Shown: positions 10,545 through 19,445, counted from the stretch's first letter. The stretch is DNA of 64,000 nucleotides from Olsenella sp. Marseille-P4559 (GCF_900605015.1 NZ_LR027573.1:761135-825134), one strand, 5' to 3'. The notes: generated by a model from the letters alone, not told the origin. A program made the numbers and translations.

Positions 10545-12242
10545 ATGATAATACGCAGCATTCATATTAATGACTTCAGACAATTCTCCAATGTTGAGAT
10601 TAAGCTTGGCAGGCGGATTACTGCTATTGCTGGAAACAATGGTACTGGCAAGTCAACAATACTTGGTTTACTTGCGAATTCATCAGAGCTGCCCGCTGTT
10701 TACAAAACATACCTAGGGAAGCGCTATAGAAGTGAGTTCTCAGAGCTGTTTGCCGCATCGCCCAAGTATGATCTGTCCGGGAGTGACAGAGCGCGCATTA
10801 CCTTTGAAAGGCATGGATCTGGAGAATCAAAAAATAGCATTACTACAGAGGAAGTGTCGTTTAGAACAGCATGGCAAGGCAAGAAAACGCGTTTTCGGAT
10901 TATACCACGTAGGAAAAATGAACAAGGAAGAATGGTATCGTCAAAGATGCCTTCGCCCATCATTTACCTCGGACTGTCGCGTCTTTACCCGCTTGGCGAA
11001 GCTGACGACAAAGCCGTATCGTCACGCACGCAGAAGTGGAAAGATTCTGCAGACGAAAACTGGTTTAAAAATAATTACACAAGTATTTTGAGCATGAATG
11101 ATTCTATCGATTCAGTAAGTAGTCTTGGCATAAAAGGGCTTGCACGCAAACGAGGAATGGGCGTAGGAACTGATTTGTATGGGCCAACTACGAATTCCTC
11201 GGGACAAGATAACCTTGGCCAGATTCTCATGGCAATTCTGTCGTTTAAAAGCCTTAAACGAGAGCTAGGAGATGATTGGGATGGCGGACAACTAATTATC
11301 GATGAACTCGATGCCACTCTTCATCCGGCGGCACAGGAACGACTGATCAAGCTCCTTTTGAAAGAATGCAAGTCTAATGGGTTTCAAGTTATCTTTACCA
11401 CACACAGCACTGTTCTTCTAAAGCAGCTAAGCGATATGAATCAAAGAAATCCAAATGATGGCCCGGGGGATATTGAGGTTGCCTATTTGACAAACGGCAA
11501 CGGCAGACTTGAGGTGAAGCGCAACCCAAGCTGGAGCTTCATCAATAATGATCTACTCATTCGCTCTGCCAATCAGCACATACCGAAGGTTGGCGTCTTT
11601 ACAGAGGATGCAGAGGCAAGATGGCTGGCATCAAGGCTTCTTAAGGAGAAGCGTCCGGATATTCTTGACAATGTCAACTTCATTGATGCATCTATTGGTT
11701 GCGGGCAGTTGATGCAGCTTTATAGTCAGGACTATCCCTACCTAAGAGACAGAATAGTGGTCTTTGATGGTGATGTTTCCAAAAGTAAGTTGGAGGAGTA
11801 TATACCTCTAGATGACATTCAACGTGGGGCGAATATTGTGCTCCTTCCCGGGAAAGGTACCGATAGTGAGGTTGGCAAAGGCGAGCGTCCTGAAAGCGTG
11901 ATTTGTGACTATCTCGAGTCGCTTATTAAATCTGACAGTCCAGTAATAAGCATCCTTGAGAGACAGTATGATTTGACGTTACGAAATATTGTTAAAGACA
12001 ATGGTCCTCTGTCATCTAAATATGACAATGAAAATTCCCCTCGCAATAAATACAAAGAGTGGTTTAGGGCTAACAAGGCTGTATTTGATGGAATTGATAT
12101 CGTTCACTATTGGGTAGAGGACAATCCTAAAGAGACGGATGAGTTCATTGCTAGCTTTACTAGAGCATATAACACAGTAGCAAAGAGGACATCGGCCCGA
12201 GAGATATCAGTGGCTGTGTTAAAAATACTTGATGTTAGTTGA
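10545..12242 (+). CDS. AAA ATPase with C-terminal TOPRIM-like domain (OLD-like)
   Basis: 565 residues. The N-terminal ATPase has Walker A GNNGTGKST (about 30-38), an ABC-type signature region around SGQDNLGQILMAI, Walker B LIIDELDATLHP (about 250) and TTHST, typical of SMC/RecF/OLD-like ATPases. The C-terminus has GVFTEDAEARWLA (about 349) and VVFDGD (about 405), which fit the acidic positions of a TOPRIM nuclease. OLD-family proteins are nucleases in phage defence. The start follows a GGAG site; an earlier start at 10431 would overlap the ParB-like gene and lacks support. It ends 10 bases before the methylase ATG. A fused PARIS-like arrangement is an alternative. Base composition is lower in GC than its neighbours, suggesting separate acquisition. 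Confidence 0.75.
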   Translation: MIIRSIHINDFRQFSNVEIKLGRRITAIAGNNGTGKSTILGLLANSSELPAVYKTYLGKRYRSEFSELFAASPKYDLSGSDRARITFERHGSGESKNSITTEEVSFRTAWQGKKTRFRIIPRRKNEQGRMVSSKMPSPIIYLGLSRLYPLGEADDKAVSSRTQKWKDSADENWFKNNYTSILSMNDSIDSVSSLGIKGLARKRGMGVGTDLYGPTTNSSGQDNLGQILMAILSFKSLKRELGDDWDGGQLIIDELDATLHPAAQERLIKLLLKECKSNGFQVIFTTHSTVLLKQLSDMNQRNPNDGPGDIEVAYLTNGNGRLEVKRNPSWSFINNDLLIRSANQHIPKVGVFTEDAEARWLASRLLKEKRPDILDNVNFIDASIGCGQLMQLYSQDYPYLRDRIVVFDGDVSKSKLEEYIPLDDIQRGANIVLLPGKGTDSEVGKGERPESVICDYLESLIKSDSPVISILERQYDLTLRNIVKDNGPLSSKYDNENSPRNKYKEWFRANKAVFDGIDIVHYWVEDNPKETDEFIASFTRAYNTVAKRTSAREISVAVLKILDVS

Positions 12243-12252
12243 GGAGGTGCCC

Positions 12253-13110
12253 ATGCCGATCACGTACACGCCTATTCGCTATCCCGGTGGTAAGTCCAAA
12301 ATCTACCCCATCGTTGATGCCATCATCGAGGCGAATGATCTTAGCAGCTGCACGTACGCCGAGGCCTTCTGCGGTGGTGCAGGGTTGGCCGTCAAGCTCC
12401 TACTGAAGAACCGTGTCTCCCACATTCTCCTCAACGACCTCGACCCTGCTGTCTATAGCATGTGGGACGCCATCATCCACCATTCTAGCGAACTTTGTCG
12501 GTTCCTCATGGAGGTCAAACTCTCCGTTGACGAGTGGTCAAGACAGCGCGAGAGGCTTCTTACTGCCGACGCTCCATCATTGGCGCTCGGCAAAGCGGCT
12601 CTCTACCTCAACCGCACAAACCGATCGGGCATCCTGGGAGCAAGGCCCATCGGAGGCCTAGAGCAGACCGGAAAGTACAACATCGGCGCTCGCTTCAATA
12701 GAGTGGGGCTTTGCCGCAAGGTACAGGCAATTGCGGCCAGAGCTGATGACATTCTCCTGTACAACGAGGATGTGACTGACTTTATAGAGAGTGTGCTCAC
12801 GTTGGAGAAGAGCCCACTCCTCGTCAACTTCGATCCGCCCTACGTCGAAAAGGGCCCGGAACTCTATACCAACTCGTTCTTGGTGGAAGATCATCTTTCC
12901 CTGGCCAAGAAGATAGCCTCCTGCAACTTCCCATGGATTGTTACGTATGACGCGGTGCCGCTAATCGACCATGCATACGCAAACTTTGAACGATACGATC
13001 TCTCCATCGGCTACAGTGCAGCCCGGACAAGGGTTGGGAACGAGATTCTTGTCGCAGGGCCAAGTGTAACGGTACCAAGTGGACTACTTCCCATAAGGGA
13101 AGCTGCATAA
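12253..13110 (+). CDS. D12-class N6-adenine DNA methyltransferase (Dam-like)
   Basis: 285 residues. PIRYPGGKSK at the N-terminus and EAFCGGAGLAVKLL form the SAM-binding motifs; NFDPPYV (about 194-200) is the catalytic DPPY motif of N6-adenine methylases. A GAGGAGGTG ribosome-binding site at 12241-12249 overlaps the end of the preceding ATPase gene, so the two are coupled. It would modify host DNA, either protecting it from the island's nuclease or marking self DNA for the ATPase/TOPRIM protein. Since the Type ISP enzyme carries its own methylase domain, this second methylase probably belongs with the OLD-like gene. Recognition sequence unknown. Confidence 0.9.
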   Translation: MPITYTPIRYPGGKSKIYPIVDAIIEANDLSSCTYAEAFCGGAGLAVKLLLKNRVSHILLNDLDPAVYSMWDAIIHHSSELCRFLMEVKLSVDEWSRQRERLLTADAPSLALGKAALYLNRTNRSGILGARPIGGLEQTGKYNIGARFNRVGLCRKVQAIAARADDILLYNEDVTDFIESVLTLEKSPLLVNFDPPYVEKGPELYTNSFLVEDHLSLAKKIASCNFPWIVTYDAVPLIDHAYANFERYDLSIGYSAARTRVGNEILVAGPSVTVPSGLLPIREAA

Positions 13111-13114
13111 CAAT

Positions 13115-13220
13115 CCCACCCCGCGCGTCAGCGGCTCCCCCGGATCCTCTCGTCCAGCAGTTCAGCGTACTCGTCGGGACGGGCGCACTGGTAGCCGCAG
13201 TGGTTGTAGCCGGGCGCATC
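13115..13220. repeat. 106-bp direct repeat, copy A (hydrolase gene tail)
   Basis: Copy A of an imperfect direct repeat whose copy B lies at 15349-15454, offset exactly 2234 bases. Read on the minus strand, copy A encodes HCGYQCARPDEYAELLDE...RGSR and a stop at 13128, matching the last 29 or so residues of the alpha/beta hydrolase ending at 15362. It is a detached 3' tail of that gene or of a lost paralogue, and with copy B it brackets the AlbA_2 gene. Confidence 0.9.
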
Positions 13221-13272
13221 GACGTCGAGAGGACGGCTGGGTACCTGACTGCCGGATAGTTCAACAGCTCGC

Positions 13273-13296
13273 TACTGTGGAAGTTACTGTGGAAGC
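13273..13296. repeat. tandem ACTGTGGAAG repeat downstream of the AlbA_2 gene
   Basis: Two direct copies of ACTGTGGAAG, at 13275-13284 and 13287-13296, lie just past the stop of the AlbA_2 gene. The same 10-mer occurs as an inverted pair upstream of that gene (14934-14958). The 24-base unit here is also an inverted match to 14949-14972 with 17 identical bases in a row. This could be regulator binding sites or the ends of a transferred cassette. Confidence 0.75.
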
Positions 13297-13324
13297 CAGA
13301 TTTCCCCAGTACTCAGTTCCAGAG

Positions 13325-14857
13325 TCAGCTATTGCTGCTGTCGTCGAACCTTTTCCCCGTCAAGCGGTAGCGCCTCCTCGGGCTGTTGAGCGACCCGATC
13401 CCCTCAAGGATGCCTTCGTCGATGAGGACGTTGATGTACCCGCGTGCCGTCTTCTTGGACACGCCCGCTGCGTCAGCGATCTCTGTCGCCGAGACGCTCT
13501 CCCGCATGGAGGCGAAGTCGAGCACCGCTTCGAGCACATTTCTGCGCGAGTATTCCATGCCCTCCTGCTCCGTCATGCTGCGATGCCTGAAGATGATGCG
13601 GAAGCCGTCGAGGTCGTTGTCAATGATTGGCTTCTCCATGAGGGCCTCAGCGAGCGCGTTGCGGATTATACGGTACCCGGTGCCGCGGTTCTCGACCACC
13701 TTGCCCTGCTTGCCGTCTATGTCGGTGTATGGTACCTGCTCCAAGATACGCGAGAGGGCCTGGTTTCGCGACGTGGTTCCTCCTCGCTGGCCGAGCTGAT
13801 CAACTGTGAGCGATCCATAGAGTCCGCCAGGATTGCTGATCTCAAGCCTGTCGGGATACAGGTCAACCATCACGGGCTCGCCCTGTCCCTCGGGAGAGTA
13901 ATCACGGTGCATGAGCGCGTTGGCCACCGCCTCGCGCACGGCATCGAGGGGATAGTCCGGCACGTCCTCCCTGAGTGCGCCCTTCACTATCGCCCCGTGC
14001 TTGATGTTGCGGGACACGGCGCGCAGCGTGTCAACTATCATCTGCGGAATTGACCCGTCGAGGTTGGCGATGTCCTCGAAGCGCTTCCCCTGCGGTGAGA
14101 GCGTCCCCTTTTCGCTTGCGGGGTAGCTTGAGAACACGACGTTGAGCCGCGGAAAGAACTTCTGAGGATACTTGCCGAGGGCGAGGATACCCGCGAGCGT
14201 GGGGCGCATCATCCCGTCACCGTCGTCGACTATCACCCTGCGGTTGGCCAGCAGCGTCTCGTCGTCCACGGCGTCAGCCCTACCGAAGGAGGAGTTGCGC
14301 TCCGCGGCAATCCAGGCCGCCAGCAAGTCCTTGTCGAGGTCGTCCATGGTGGCGTCCGGCACGACGACGGTGTCGTTTCTCGCGCTCCGAAGCTGATTCT
14401 CGATGAAGCGGTCAATCTCGTAGGGCGTCATCTTGTGGTCACCGTCGCCCGTGCGAATGTAAGAGCCGTTGCGCTGTCCTTGCTTCCTCACATAACAGGG
14501 CTTCTGCCTAGCTGGCGCCTCGGGGATGTTCGCCACCACGACGGGCGCTCCCTCGAAGGCGAGCACGTGGATATCCGGGGCGAGCGCTGGAATCACGCCT
14601 TCTCGCGCCGTCTGGGCGCAGCCTGCTTGGGTCGCCTTGGCGTCGAAATCCTTCACAGGGTGGAACCTGCGCCCCTCCCGAATGCCAAAGATAATCGTCC
14701 CGCCCGCAGTGTTGGCGAACGCTGACACCGTCTCTGCGGTGGTCTTGGGAAACCCGCCCGACGCATCCTTCAGTTCGTACTCGGCGAGGTCCGTACCAGC
14801 GAGGCGCATGCGCTCGATTGCTGCAGAGAGCTCTTTGTCATCAACTATCGCAGGCAT
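13325..14857 (-). CDS. AlbA_2 / GHKL ATPase / winged-helix protein
   Basis: 510 residues. The N-terminal region (AEYELKDASGGFPKTT, then VSAFANTAGGTIIFGI) is the AlbA_2 (Schlafen-like) domain. A central segment (DAVREAVANALMHRDYS, then LEISNPGGLYG) is a GHKL-type HATPase_c_4 domain with its N-box and G-box. The C-terminus (ATEIADAAGVSKKTARGYINVLIDEG) is a winged helix-turn-helix. Such proteins are usually annotated as putative transcriptional regulators and are common in accessory regions. The repeats on both sides suggest autoregulation. It lies alone between two copies of the hydrolase-tail repeat, so it may be a removable cassette. Confidence 0.85.
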   Translation of the reverse strand: MPAIVDDKELSAAIERMRLAGTDLAEYELKDASGGFPKTTAETVSAFANTAGGTIIFGIREGRRFHPVKDFDAKATQAGCAQTAREGVIPALAPDIHVLAFEGAPVVVANIPEAPARQKPCYVRKQGQRNGSYIRTGDGDHKMTPYEIDRFIENQLRSARNDTVVVPDATMDDLDKDLLAAWIAAERNSSFGRADAVDDETLLANRRVIVDDGDGMMRPTLAGILALGKYPQKFFPRLNVVFSSYPASEKGTLSPQGKRFEDIANLDGSIPQMIVDTLRAVSRNIKHGAIVKGALREDVPDYPLDAVREAVANALMHRDYSPEGQGEPVMVDLYPDRLEISNPGGLYGSLTVDQLGQRGGTTSRNQALSRILEQVPYTDIDGKQGKVVENRGTGYRIIRNALAEALMEKPIIDNDLDGFRIIFRHRSMTEQEGMEYSRRNVLEAVLDFASMRESVSATEIADAAGVSKKTARGYINVLIDEGILEGIGSLNSPRRRYRLTGKRFDDSSNS

Positions 14858-14933
14858 GTCAACCTCCGCCCCTGCACCGATGAGCTAATCCACGCAACCA
14901 CGGCACATACTCGACTTGGGAACATAGTGTGGA

Positions 14934-14972
14934 ACTGTGGAAGATAGACTTCCACAGTAACTTCCTAAGTAG
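14934..14972 (-). promoter_or_regulatory. candidate operator upstream of the AlbA_2 gene
   Basis: A perfect inverted repeat, ACTGTGGAAG (14934-14943), five bases, CTTCCACAGT (14949-14958), about 77 bases upstream of the AlbA_2 start. The same 10-mer recurs twice beyond the 3' end of that gene. The gene encodes a winged helix, so autogenous binding is a reasonable inference. Confidence 0.6.
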
Positions 14973-15185
14973 AACTAAAAACTTCTCCAGTATTATATGA
15001 CGATTAGCAGTAACGAGACAGATATCGGCACGGAAATAGGCCATGCCCTCGGCCTGGGTGAGTTCTTTCCAATTCTCGGTCATTTCGGTGCTTCTTCTTC
15101 CCACCACCTGAACTGCTGTTCTGCGACTCAGAAATTCGAGATTGGGAAGACCGATAAGATGACTCTTGCAGAGAACGAGGAAAGA

Positions 15186-15299
15186 ACCGCAGATTGCATG
15201 GACTGCTATAACGACGAGAGGTGTCAGAAGCGTCTTGGCAACGTTACACCAACCACCTATGCAAGAAAGCTAAAGAAGCTGGCTGCCTACTGGAATTGA
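15186..15299 (+). pseudogene. IS3-family transposase C-terminal remnant
   Basis: The reading frame ends in CYNDERCQKRLGNVTPTTYA, the pattern of the end of IS3-family OrfB (YN.ER.Q..L...TP..Y). Upstream the frame quickly loses similarity; no catalytic DDE residues, OrfA or inverted repeats can be found. It is a small scar of a former insertion between the AlbA_2 gene and the hydrolase gene. The rest of 14858-15185 holds only the operator-like repeats described separately. Confidence 0.6.
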
Positions 15300-15348
15300 C
15301 CGTCCGTTGGATGGGGTCCACATCTCATCGCACTTAGGCACCTACTCC

Positions 15349-15454
15349 CCCACCCCGCGCGTCAGCGGCTCCCCCGGATCTTCTCGTCCAGCAGCGCAGC
15401 GTACTCGTCGGGACGGGCGCACTGGTAGCCGCAGTGTTTGTGGCCAGGCGCATC
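15349..15454. repeat. 106-bp direct repeat, copy B (within the hydrolase gene 3' end)
   Basis: The intact copy: it covers the last coding residues, the stop and a dozen bases beyond the alpha/beta hydrolase gene. Copy A is at 13115-13220. Recombination between the two copies would delete 2234 bases including the AlbA_2 gene and leave the hydrolase gene intact. Confidence 0.9.
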
Positions 15455-16141
15455 CATGAACTCCGCCCCCGGGTACCTCCTGAGCACGCGCCCGCGCGAC
15501 GTGCGGGCCGACTCCCCGCTCCCCCACAGGAAGACGCGGCGCCGGACCACGTCCGGCGGCAGGCCCGGCAGCCTGCACTCGCAGAAGGTCGCGGACTCAT
15601 GGGCCACCGACGCGTCGGGGACGAACGAGCACACCTCCATGCAGTCGCGCGCCACCTCCCTGTAGACGGGCGCCCCGTCACCGAGAAAGCGCCCGAGCAT
15701 GCCCCTCTCGAGCATGGCGTCGAGCGCATCACCGGTTGCGCCAGCAGCACCATCGCGCCTGGCAACGCGGACCATGCGGCGGAGGACGGCTCGCACGGCG
15801 AGCTCGACCGGCTTGGGGAAGTCGAAGAACCAGACGTCAGAGGCGATGGAACCCTCCCGTGCGATGTCGAGCGCATTGATGGCGCCCATCGAAGTGCCAT
15901 GCGTCATCGCAAGGTGTCCGACGCCCCGGTCACGCAGCCAACCGACGACCTTGTCCGTGGCATCCTCCTTGGAGAGGTAGTCACTTCCGCCGCGAACGTG
16001 TCCGTCCAACGTGACGAGCACGACGCAGTAGCCTTCGCTCAACCTGTCGGCCACAGGGCGCAGCGTGGCGCCCGTGCAGAACGAGCCTGGCAGCATCAGT
16101 ACCATGGGGTTCCCCGGATCTCCCACCACGTCAAACCTCAT
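15362..16141 (-). CDS. alpha/beta hydrolase
   Basis: 259 residues from the preferred start. The order of motifs is that of an alpha/beta hydrolase: VLMLPGSFCTG (oxyanion region), HGTSMGA (nucleophile elbow, Ser), and GHKHCGYQ near the end (catalytic His). A longer form starting at 16213 adds 24 residues but has a poor ribosome-binding site, whereas GAGGGG lies before the ATG at 16141. Substrate unknown. Its last 29 or so codons are duplicated at 13115-13220. It is divergent from a methyltransferase gene across a 205-base AT-richer intergenic region that must hold both promoters. Confidence 0.82.
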   Translation of the reverse strand: MRFDVVGDPGNPMVLMLPGSFCTGATLRPVADRLSEGYCVVLVTLDGHVRGGSDYLSKEDATDKVVGWLRDRGVGHLAMTHGTSMGAINALDIAREGSIASDVWFFDFPKPVELAVRAVLRRMVRVARRDGAAGATGDALDAMLERGMLGRFLGDGAPVYREVARDCMEVCSFVPDASVAHESATFCECRLPGLPPDVVRRRVFLWGSGESARTSRGRVLRRYPGAEFMDAPGHKHCGYQCARPDEYAALLDEKIRGSR

Positions 16142-16346
16142 GTGCGTCTGTCCCCTCGCATATCCGACATGTGCCCACACGAACCCGGACAAGGCTTTCG
16201 CATGGTCCAACATCCCATGAAGTATCGTACTATAAATTAGCCAAAACTAACTGTTGCGATATACTCTCGAATGGGCGGAGACAACCCTCGGGGCCACTTT
16301 AGTGTGATGAGACGAACACGCAGGCGACATGATGAAAGGACAGCGC

Positions 16347-16970
16347 ATGGGACTGTTCGCACGCTTCGTCAACAACACCCGCAAGCCCGAAGGGATCCTG
16401 GGCTCGCTCATGGTCAGCGGGATGAACTCTGGGCACGCGGCCCTGGCTGATTGGGGCATGGACAAGTTCCCACCGATGGCCCCCGCAGACATCATCGACC
16501 TGGGCTGCGGCGGTGGCAGGAACGCGGCAACGCTCATGAGACGCTACCCGCATGCGCGCATGTGCGCCCTCGACTACGCCCCCCTCTCCGTCAAGAAGGC
16601 CACGTCATACAACAGGGCTCAGGTAGACGAGGGAAGATGCAGGGTACTGCAGGGGGACGTCTCGAAGCTCGACCTTCCCGATGGCTCATTTGATCTGGCC
16701 ACGGCGTTCGAGACCATCTACTTTTGGCCCAGCCTTAAGGAGTGCTTCGCACACGTGCATCGAATCCTGCGCGCCGGTGGCCACTTCTGCATAGTCAACG
16801 AGTCGGATGGGACGGATGCGGCGTCGCTCAGGTTCCAGCGGATCATCGATGGCATGCGCTGCTACACCACAGAGCAGATCGGTGACGCGCTGCGGGGCGC
16901 GGGATTCACGACCGTAACCTGCCACCACCACGAGTCAAGGCCATGGATCGCGGTGACGGCACGGGCGTGA
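16347..16970 (+). CDS. class I SAM-dependent methyltransferase
   Basis: 207 residues. IIDLGCGGGRNAATLM (motif I, SAM binding), CALDYAPLSVKKA (motif II), LQGDVSKLDLPDGSFDLATAFETI (motifs III/IV) and VHRILRAGGHFCIVNE give a complete Methyltransf_11-type fold. The start at 16347 has AAAGGA seven bases upstream; two earlier in-frame ATGs (16329, 16332) lack that spacing. A small-molecule substrate is likely but not identifiable. It stands alone, convergent with the oxidoreductase remnant at 17051. Confidence 0.87.
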   Translation: MGLFARFVNNTRKPEGILGSLMVSGMNSGHAALADWGMDKFPPMAPADIIDLGCGGGRNAATLMRRYPHARMCALDYAPLSVKKATSYNRAQVDEGRCRVLQGDVSKLDLPDGSFDLATAFETIYFWPSLKECFAHVHRILRAGGHFCIVNESDGTDAASLRFQRIIDGMRCYTTEQIGDALRGAGFTTVTCHHHESRPWIAVTARA

Positions 16971-17050
16971 GCGAGATGCCGACCCATCCCAGCCCGCACG
17001 ACAAGCCGACATCATCGACGGTCCGCCCTCTGCCGAACCTGGTTGCCGCC

Positions 17051-18084
17051 CTACCGCAGCTGTCGCGCGCTCTCCTCGAGGATGCGCATCTGCATCATGG
17101 TCTCCTCGGGCGTAACGAGTTGGGGCACACCGTGGGCGACGGTCTCGTACAGCGCGTCATACCACTGGGAATAGTTGCTGCGCACCGAGGAAACGCGCTC
17201 CTCGTGCAGGCCCTCGGCGTCCTCGTAGCGCAAGGTTCCCCACTGCCCTGGCGCATCCAGGCCAAAGTCATCGTGCCCTGAGGGCAGGTAGAAATGCTTG
17301 AGGTCACGTTCCTGCTGGTCCTTGTCCCACTTGATGTAGGCGCCCCTGTCACCATAGAGCGCAAAGCTCGGACGTGGAAAAGCTGTCGAGTAGTTGTCCT
17401 GCGCCGTTGCCTTGAGTCCAAGGTCGTCGTAGTAGAGGTCATAGTCGAAGTAGTCGTTGGCCATTCCCTCGCCCTGCAGCTGCCTGAATTCGCCACGCCA
17501 ATGGTCGGGCATGCCAAACCAGCTGATGAGCTGGTCGAGGCAGTGCGAGGCGTGTCCATAGGCGGCCTGGCTGACAACGTCGAGCGGCTTGCCGGCAAGC
17601 ATCCGAGGGCGCCAATAGTCGTAGCTCGTCACCACCTCGAAGACATGCCCCAGCCTGCCAGACGCAAGCACCTGCCGTGCCATAAGGAAGTCAGAGTCAA
17701 AGCGGCGGTTCTGGTAGCACTGGACCGTGACGCCCTCGGCACTGGCAAGGTCGAAGAACTCCCGCGCCGGCGCAGCGGTCGCCGAGAAGGGCTTGTCAAC
17801 CGTCACATGCTTGCCGACCTCAAGGGCCTTCTTGGCCATCTCGAAGTGAAGGTCGGAGGGCGTCGTCACCTCGACGATGTCCACCTCGGGGTCGTCCAGC
17901 ATGCCCTCGAGGTCCGTGGTGTACGCCACGCCAGGCACCTCGGGCCATGCCGTGTGATCTATGTGACGAGCCTCGATGGCCTTGATGCAGAGCTTCTCCT
18001 GACGCGCGAGCACGTAGGGTATGTGATAGCGGTTGACAATCTTGCCATGCCGACGCATGCAACGTTGGGTGTTCGACCCTACAT
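17051..18084 (-). pseudogene. Gfo/Idh/MocA oxidoreductase (YhhX-like), N-terminus broken
   Basis: From about 18058 down, 335 codons match the E. coli YhhX type of Gfo/Idh/MocA oxidoreductase: RYHIPYVLARQEKL, EVGKHVTVDKPFSATAA (the EKP-type motif, here DKP), CYQNRRFDSDF and HCLDQLISWFG. The expected Rossmann start is out of frame. Minus-strand codons encode NVACVG just upstream, then a one-base deletion near 18046-18049 puts the next residues (GK.VNRYH) in another frame. A good AAGGAGGG site precedes an ATG at 18084 that is followed immediately by TAG (18079-18081). Two separate lesions hit the NAD-binding motif, so a product starting at 18058 should not bind cofactor. Otherwise full length. 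Confidence 0.75.
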
Positions 18085-18619
18085 GAGATGACCCTCCTTC
18101 ATCCTTGGCTCAGTCATGTCTCCTGTACGCCGAACCCCTGGTCCTGCGGCACACGGGCGCGACCATTCCCTAGAGCCTTCCGTCATCACGCGTCAGACCC
18201 AACGAGGAAAGACGGCTGCACTGAACAGTGTAGCGACGAGTGCCGCTCTGGCAAACAGAACCGCAGAAACCAGCGACAGATGGGCTCTCGCGCACCCCCC
18301 TGTACATGCAGTCGAGCCTGCACGCCTCACGCAACCTGAAGGCAGAGGCGCACCGTAAGAACGTGATTGTGACCCCTCCGTTGTCGCCCCTCTTCCGCGG
18401 TGAGCTACAGGTAGCCCCTGACACCCGCAAACACCACGCAGATGTCAGGGGGAGGCTCCTGGAATCGAATCACTCCCGAAGTCGTACTCGCGTGCTTGTG
18501 CCATGATGCATGCAACCTTCTTGGCACCTGACAGGAAACCAGCGAGCATGACAGGGATGAAGCCGTCGATACAGCGTGATACAGCGTCAGGCATGCGACA
18601 AGGACGGACCCGCCCGCGT
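18085..18619. other. intergenic region, no gene recognised
   Basis: About 535 bases between the oxidoreductase remnant and the end of the encapsulin gene. It contains only short open frames without recognisable motifs or ribosome-binding sites. A short tandem (ATACAGCGT twice around 18570-18590) lies near the encapsulin 3' end. I see no tRNA-like or clear terminator structure. Confidence 0.4.
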
Positions 18620-19402
18620 CTACGCCCTGAAGACCACGACTGCGTCAGGGTTCTTGACACGCGGCAGGACGGTCTCAAGCACACGGAAGTCCAGGTTCAA
18701 ATCCGAGCTTCCCAGGAAACCTGTAATCAGATCCTGTCCGATGACAAGGTCCATGTTCTGCTCACCTGCACTCAGCAGGACGGCCGTACTCTTAGGAAGC
18801 ACTGGAGTTCTTAGGACGCCTCCATCCAACAACGCAGATACCCTCTGGCTCTCCAACATGCCGGTACCAGGTTGGATTCTCTGGAGCGCAACATAGAGGT
18901 CCGAACTCACGACAAGTGCGGTCCTGCCATATGTGTGGGCATCAAGCATGTGCTCGAGCCCTTCGCTCGTGTCCGCAAAGGCGTTCTCGCCCTGCGACCA
19001 GTCGCGTATCTTTACGGTCTTGGCACCGGGGGTTCCTACCAGGCCCCTTACGCCCAGCTCGTCGTTGCCCAGGAAGACGAGCTCGTCTTCCTGCAGAGCA
19101 ACACTGCTTGCGGCGGCCGTCACCTTCGAAAGCGAGAGGGGCACACTCAGACGCTCTGCCTCCTGGAGGTCACGCCACGCGAGCGTGAAGTCCGTCGAGA
19201 GCACTGGGACTTCGACGGGGCGCACCTTGCCCCCAGTCGCATCCTCCAGCTCCACAGAGCGCACACCTGCACCCAAAGGACCATAGAGACCAAGCACGTG
19301 ACGCCCCACGAGCACAGAGCGCGCGGCAGCTATGACTTTTGCATCTATCTCCCGCCACTGGCCTTTTGTCAGGTGGCTATCATCTCTCATCAAATAGTCC
19401 AT
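18620..19402 (-). CDS. encapsulin shell protein (family 1, linocin-M18 type)
   Basis: 260 residues, close to the usual 265-270. The start MDYLMRDDSHLTKGQWREID, then RSVLVGRHVLGLYGPLGAG, the loop WRDLQEAERLSVPLSLSKVT and the C-terminal VLETVLPRVKNPDAVVVF follow the HK97-fold encapsulin pattern. Sixty or more copies self-assemble into a protein nanocompartment in the cytoplasm. A good AAGGAGG lies upstream but 13 bases from the ATG at 19402, slightly long; an earlier start would add 12 atypical residues. The cargo gene is 43 bases upstream on the same strand, so shell and cargo are one operon. Confidence 0.92.
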   Translation of the reverse strand: MDYLMRDDSHLTKGQWREIDAKVIAAARSVLVGRHVLGLYGPLGAGVRSVELEDATGGKVRPVEVPVLSTDFTLAWRDLQEAERLSVPLSLSKVTAAASSVALQEDELVFLGNDELGVRGLVGTPGAKTVKIRDWSQGENAFADTSEGLEHMLDAHTYGRTALVVSSDLYVALQRIQPGTGMLESQRVSALLDGGVLRTPVLPKSTAVLLSAGEQNMDLVIGQDLITGFLGSSDLNLDFRVLETVLPRVKNPDAVVVFRA

Positions 19403-19445
19403 GGTCTTTACCCATCCTCCTTGTAGACTTGAAATCAAGATGTAA

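Noticed and set aside
18450..18520. Possible tRNA (TTC/GAATC-like segments near 18470)
   Set aside because: No acceptor stem or cloverleaf can be folded around them.
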